DNA of 8,680 bases, from positions 1 through 8,680 of the forward strand of contig PWGF01000241.1 of assembly GCA_003554375.1 (NCBI GenBank), written 5' to 3'. A program made the translations under genes and the position numbers. Source of the DNA: Spirochaetaceae bacterium (GTDB taxonomy: Bacteria; Spirochaetota; Spirochaetia; DSM-27196; SKKC01). Position 1 is the first letter of the stretch, and the number at the start of each line of letters is the position of its first letter. The notes beneath the pieces were generated by a model, which worked only from the letters and a program-made list of their open reading frames with translations, was not told where the DNA came from and did no database searches. Below are positions 6,397 to 8,680 of the stretch, one piece after another.

Positions 6397-7329
6397 TCAA
6401 CAGCCACCGGATTCTCCAGTAGCAGCCGGCGAGCCCGGGGACGGCTCGCCGGAACTCCGCCCTTCTTTCCCGGCTTTGACCGTCTCGTGGATGACCGCTG
6501 CAAGAATGCATAGCCCCCCTCCGGTGACCCAGATCGACGGGATCTCCTCCAGGAATAGCAACGCGTAAAGCGAGGCGTACACCGGATTGAGTGAGAAGCC
6601 GATGCTTGCCGAAGCCGCTCCCATTTTCCCTAACGTAGTAAGCAGGAACAGGTGGCCTATCCCGGTCGCTGCCACGCCGAGCGCCAGAAGCGCAAGCCAG
6701 TCACCCACGCCGAACGCGTACCACTCCGCGCTTATAAGGGGAGGTGCAAGGAGCACAGTCACGACGAGCAGTTGAATCGACATGATCTGTTCGTCTTCGT
6801 TCTGCCTCACCAGAGCGCGGCTCAGTAGGTTCCGAGTCGTAAAGACGAAAGCCGACAGCAATCCCCATCCGACGCCGACAAGTGCGGCGTGTTCCGCTTC
6901 CCACACTTCGCTTACAAGGAGTACTCCGACGAGCACAAGCAGTGCGTTCGCGATCGAGTGAGCTCGATACGATTCGCGGAAGAGTAACGGTTCGACAAGC
7001 GCTGTCATCACGGGAAAGGTGAAGAGGGTCAAGGTGGCGATTGCCACAGACGATACGCGCACCGAATGGAAGTAGGCCATCCAGTGGATCGCGAGAAGCA
7101 CGCCACAGAGAGCCGGCAATAGCCGCGGGCCGGCCCTGCTTGGCCAAATCCTCTTGCCGCGAATCAGGGCAGAGGCGATGACAGCCGGAAGTGCCAGTAA
7201 GGCTCGGCCGCCCACTGCTGCAGGAACGGAGAGCGGAATAACGGCGCTCAGTACCCCGGCGGTAGCCAGAAGGGCGGTTGCTGCTTGGAGCCTGACCAAA
7301 GGCGTCCATTGAGATAACTTATAACCCAA
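6397..7329 (-). CDS. EamA/DMT-family permease
   Basis: About 310 residues with some ten hydrophobic segments arranged as two EamA repeats, the usual size and layout of drug/metabolite-superfamily exporters of the inner membrane. In the first half, residues 35-51 (VPAAVGGRALLALPAVI) carry the typical Gly-Arg, and 'VSSVAIATLTLFTFPVMTAL ... FRES' (E119) is the conserved end of the repeat. The second half has the matching 'GAASASIGFSLNPVYASLYA ... FLEE' end. A hydrophilic tail of ~30 residues follows. The substrate cannot be predicted. The start is uncertain: TTG 7329 overlaps the reductase stop by 11 bp and follows GAGGAG with ~4-nt spacing, which suggests translational coupling. TTG 7299 is an alternative without a clear RBS. 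Longer readings into the reductase gene give a low-complexity Arg/Ser N-terminus and are not credible. Confidence 0.9.
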   Translation of the reverse strand: MGYKLSQWTPLVRLQAATALLATAGVLSAVIPLSVPAAVGGRALLALPAVIASALIRGKRIWPSRAGPRLLPALCGVLLAIHWMAYFHSVRVSSVAIATLTLFTFPVMTALVEPLLFRESYRAHSIANALLVLVGVLLVSEVWEAEHAALVGVGWGLLSAFVFTTRNLLSRALVRQNEDEQIMSIQLLVVTVLLAPPLISAEWYAFGVGDWLALLALGVAATGIGHLFLLTTLGKMGAASASIGFSLNPVYASLYALLFLEEIPSIWVTGGGLCILAAVIHETVKAGKEGRSSGEPSPGSPAATGESGGC

Positions 7330-8296
7330 CCCGCTCCTCGGTCCTATCGGTCGCCGGAGGCGGCTCCGGGGCAAGCGAGGAGATCCGCGAGCGGAGCTCT
7401 TCGTCCATCGGAATCTCGACCGAGCGGAGGCTCGGCTGGAGCTGCTTGACGTTTCGCGCGCCGATGATGGGGCAGGTGACCGCCGGATGCGTAGAGGCCC
7501 AGCGGACCGCGAGCGAGACCGGATTGTAGCCCAGCTCTCCCGCCAACGCGGTGAAGCGTTCCGCTGTTTCGTGCGCTGCCTCATCGCCGTAGCGCGTTTG
7601 GTACCGCTTGTTCACCGCAAGGCGGCCCTGCGCTTCGTCCCCACGCCGCGCGTACTTCCCAGTGAGAAGGCCAGCGCCCAGAGGGCTGTACGTCATAACG
7701 CCGAGCTCTTCACTCTGAGCCATGGGCAGGATCTCCACCTCGGCCTGACGCTTGACCAGGTTGTACATTGGCTGGATACATGCCAACGGTGCAAGGCCTT
7801 CGCGCGCGCTTATGCCGAGCGCTTTCATGATCTGCCACGCCGCGAAGTTGCTGACCCCAAGGTAGAGGAGCTTCCCCCCACGCACCAGGTCGTCCAAGGC
7901 CCGCAGCGTCTCCTCGAGCGCGGTGTTCTCATCGAACCGGTGCACGAAAAACACGTCTATGCGGTCGGTGCCCAAGCGCCGGAGGCTGGCTTCCACGGCG
8001 CGGACAAGGTGGAACCGCGTTGCGCCGCCGGCGTTCGGATGGTCCCCCATGGGGAAGTAGGCCTTGGTTGTGATGACCAGCTCGTCGCGGCACGGCTTGA
8101 TGAGCTCGCCCAGTATCTCTTCGGCGTCGCCGTGTTGGTAGTAGTCAGCACAGTCAAAGAAGTTTATCCCTGCCTCGCGACATGCGTTGAACATGGCGCG
8201 GGAGGTCTCTTTGTCCGCATCCCCTGCAAAGGACATCGTTCCGAAGCAAAGCTCGCTTACTTTTACACCCGTTTTCCCGAGTAGTTGGTATTCCAT
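7319..8296 (-). CDS. Aldo/keto reductase
   Basis: A 325-residue NAD(P)H-dependent oxidoreductase of the AKR superfamily, cytoplasmic, with a (beta/alpha)8 barrel; full-length for the family. It opens with the usual 'YQLLGKTGVKVSELCFGTMSF'-type beginning (residues 3-23). The catalytic tetrad is intact: Asp48 and Tyr53 in FFDCADYY, Lys78 in ITTKAY, His119 in FFVHRFD. Later landmarks are GKLLYLGVSNF, IQPMYNLVKRQ, YSPLGAGLLTGKY, and the cofactor phosphate-binding 'CPIIGARNVKQL' near the C-terminus. It resembles the YajO/IolS-like branch that reduces small aldehydes or sugars, but the substrate is not predictable. ATG 8296 fits the family N-terminus exactly although no strong RBS precedes it. It overlaps the downstream permease by 11 bp, so the two are probably cotranscribed. 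Confidence 0.95.
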   Translation of the reverse strand: MEYQLLGKTGVKVSELCFGTMSFAGDADKETSRAMFNACREAGINFFDCADYYQHGDAEEILGELIKPCRDELVITTKAYFPMGDHPNAGGATRFHLVRAVEASLRRLGTDRIDVFFVHRFDENTALEETLRALDDLVRGGKLLYLGVSNFAAWQIMKALGISAREGLAPLACIQPMYNLVKRQAEVEILPMAQSEELGVMTYSPLGAGLLTGKYARRGDEAQGRLAVNKRYQTRYGDEAAHETAERFTALAGELGYNPVSLAVRWASTHPAVTCPIIGARNVKQLQPSLRSVEIPMDEELRSRISSLAPEPPPATDRTEERVGL

Positions 8297-8303
8297 AGCC
8301 GTG

Positions 8304-8331
8304 AGTGTAACGATTTCGGCGCCGGTGTGAA
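8304..8331 (-). promoter_or_regulatory. Weak candidate promoter for the reductase/permease operon
   Basis: On the minus strand TTCACA (8331-8326) and TACACT (8309-8304) are separated by 16 bp and match the sigma-70 boxes at 5/6 and 4/6. The -10 box ends only 7 nt before the ATG, so transcription would start at or next to the start codon. A leaderless mRNA would fit the missing RBS. The matches could be chance. Confidence 0.25.
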
Positions 8332-8415
8332 ACCGGGCGTACGGAGCGCCATCCCGGTAGCCATACTCTTCAGTCTAGTGCAGAGTGTGTTCGTCCGCGG
8401 GATCACCGCCGGGGC

Positions 8416-8444
8416 CGTGAAGGGATAGGATCGTGAAGGGATAG
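8416..8444 (+). repeat. Two-copy tandem repeat, 16-bp period
   Basis: CGTGAAGGGATAG occurs at 8416-8428 and 8432-8444 without mismatch, separated by three bases. Confidence 0.85.
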
Positions 8445-8461
8445 CGTGTGAGGCAGAGATT

Positions 8462-8509
8462 GTTCTCACGGCCGGCGGCGCGCGCGGCACCGCGCAGGCG
8501 AGGGAGAAC
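8462..8509. repeat. Nested inverted repeats able to form a stem-loop
   Basis: The outer arms are GTTCTC (8462-8467) and GAGAAC (8504-8509). Inside them GCGCG (8482-8486) and CGCGC (8491-8495) close a 4-nt loop. Pairing between the outer and inner stems is not continuous, so the fold is only suggestive. Confidence 0.4.
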
Positions 8510-8565
8510 CTTAGCAAGCCTAATCTCCTCTTGCTGCCTTCGCCGCGGCATCGCGCAGGCGAGGG
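8484..8565 (+). repeat. Pair of 21-bp direct repeats
   Basis: The segments 8484-8504 and 8545-8565 agree at 20 of 21 bases and share the core CGCGCAGGCGAGGG; the only difference is C8490 against T8551. Their starts are 61 bp apart. Confidence 0.85.
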
Positions 8566-8627
8566 CGGGCCGCCCGGGAGCAGGCTGGTGCAGCTTCGCC
8601 GGTGGTGGGGGAAGCGGAAGCCCGCGA

Positions 8628-8673
8628 GGGGCGTGCCGGGCGGAGCGCGAGCGGAGCCCGATAAGCACGCCCC
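8628..8673. repeat. Long interrupted palindrome at the right edge
   Basis: GGGGCGTGC (8628-8636) pairs perfectly with GCACGCCCC (8665-8673). Directly inside, CGGGC (8637-8641) pairs with GCCCG (8656-8660), leaving ATAA as a one-sided bulge and a 14-nt loop. This could be an RNA stem-loop, a REP-like element or part of a terminator of a gene beyond the window. Confidence 0.6.
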
Positions 8674-8680
8674 GGTGCCC

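Larger units (their letters stand above)
8297..8680. other. Gene-free, repeat-bearing region upstream of the reductase
   Basis: I see no credible protein or structural RNA gene in these 384 bp up to the window edge. Open frames here are short and rich in Arg, Ala and Pro. The stretch holds several short direct and inverted repeats, listed separately, which suggests a degenerate intergenic repeat region. Confidence 0.55.

Noticed and set aside
6701..7309. Minus-strand frame starting at ATG 7309
   Set aside because: It is out of frame with the clear ten-segment permease and has no membrane or other domain pattern.
7330..7584. N-terminal extension of the permease reading frame to 7584
   Set aside because: It overlaps the well-supported reductase gene by about 260 bp and encodes an Arg/Ser/Pro-rich stretch with no relation to the DMT family.
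7487..8284. Plus-strand frame of 265 residues opposite the reductase
   Set aside because: It is a shadow of the aldo/keto reductase, whose catalytic tetrad and full family architecture lie on the minus strand.
8375..8668. Minus-strand frame of 97 residues upstream of the reductase
   Set aside because: It has Arg/Pro/Ala-rich low complexity, contains the direct repeats, and shows no RBS or known motif.

Overview
The window is GC-rich bacterial DNA. It carries six protein-coding genes, one of them cut by the left edge. No rRNA, tRNA, transposase or CRISPR array is visible. The best taxonomic hint is the lipoprotein at 652-2787. It has tandem beta-domains with the pattern 'PAG.YTL...L......WG.A....IV.G.T', followed by a 'WWFLNGE' Ig-like module. 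I associate this architecture with lipoproteins of Spirochaetota (free-living Spirochaeta/Treponema relatives). That assignment rests on pattern memory, not on a search.

Layout. (1) Bases 1-536, + strand: the C-terminal part of a ComEC/Rec2-type metallo-beta-lactamase-fold protein that ends in a ComEA-like helix-hairpin-helix domain. (2) Bases 537-651: an AT-rich spacer, unlike the rest of the window, that probably holds the promoter of the next genes. (3) Bases 652-6234, + strand: three genes with gaps of only 39 and 36 bp and good ribosome binding sites, probably one operon. They encode a 711-residue lipoprotein with beta-sandwich modules and an NHL-like propeller, a 717-residue protein joining an N-terminal PqqD-like (RRE-type) winged helix to a GT-A/GT2-like glycosyltransferase, and a second lipoprotein of 405 residues with an unusually long, repeat-built signal peptide. 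(4) Bases 6235-6396: a short convergent spacer with one perfect GC hairpin. (5) Bases 8296-6397, - strand: an aldo/keto reductase and an EamA/DMT-family permease overlapping by 11 bp, probably one transcript. (6) Bases 8297-8680: no convincing gene, but several short direct and inverted repeats.

The part most worth attention is the lipoprotein / RRE-glycosyltransferase / lipoprotein cassette. Fusing a peptide-recognition domain to a glycosyltransferase suggests an enzyme that glycosylates a ribosomally made peptide or protein. No small precursor peptide gene is visible beside it, so the flanking lipoproteins are the nearest candidate substrates or partners. This is a hypothesis from domain content and gene order only. 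The reductase and permease look like ordinary accessory metabolism, unrelated to the cassette.
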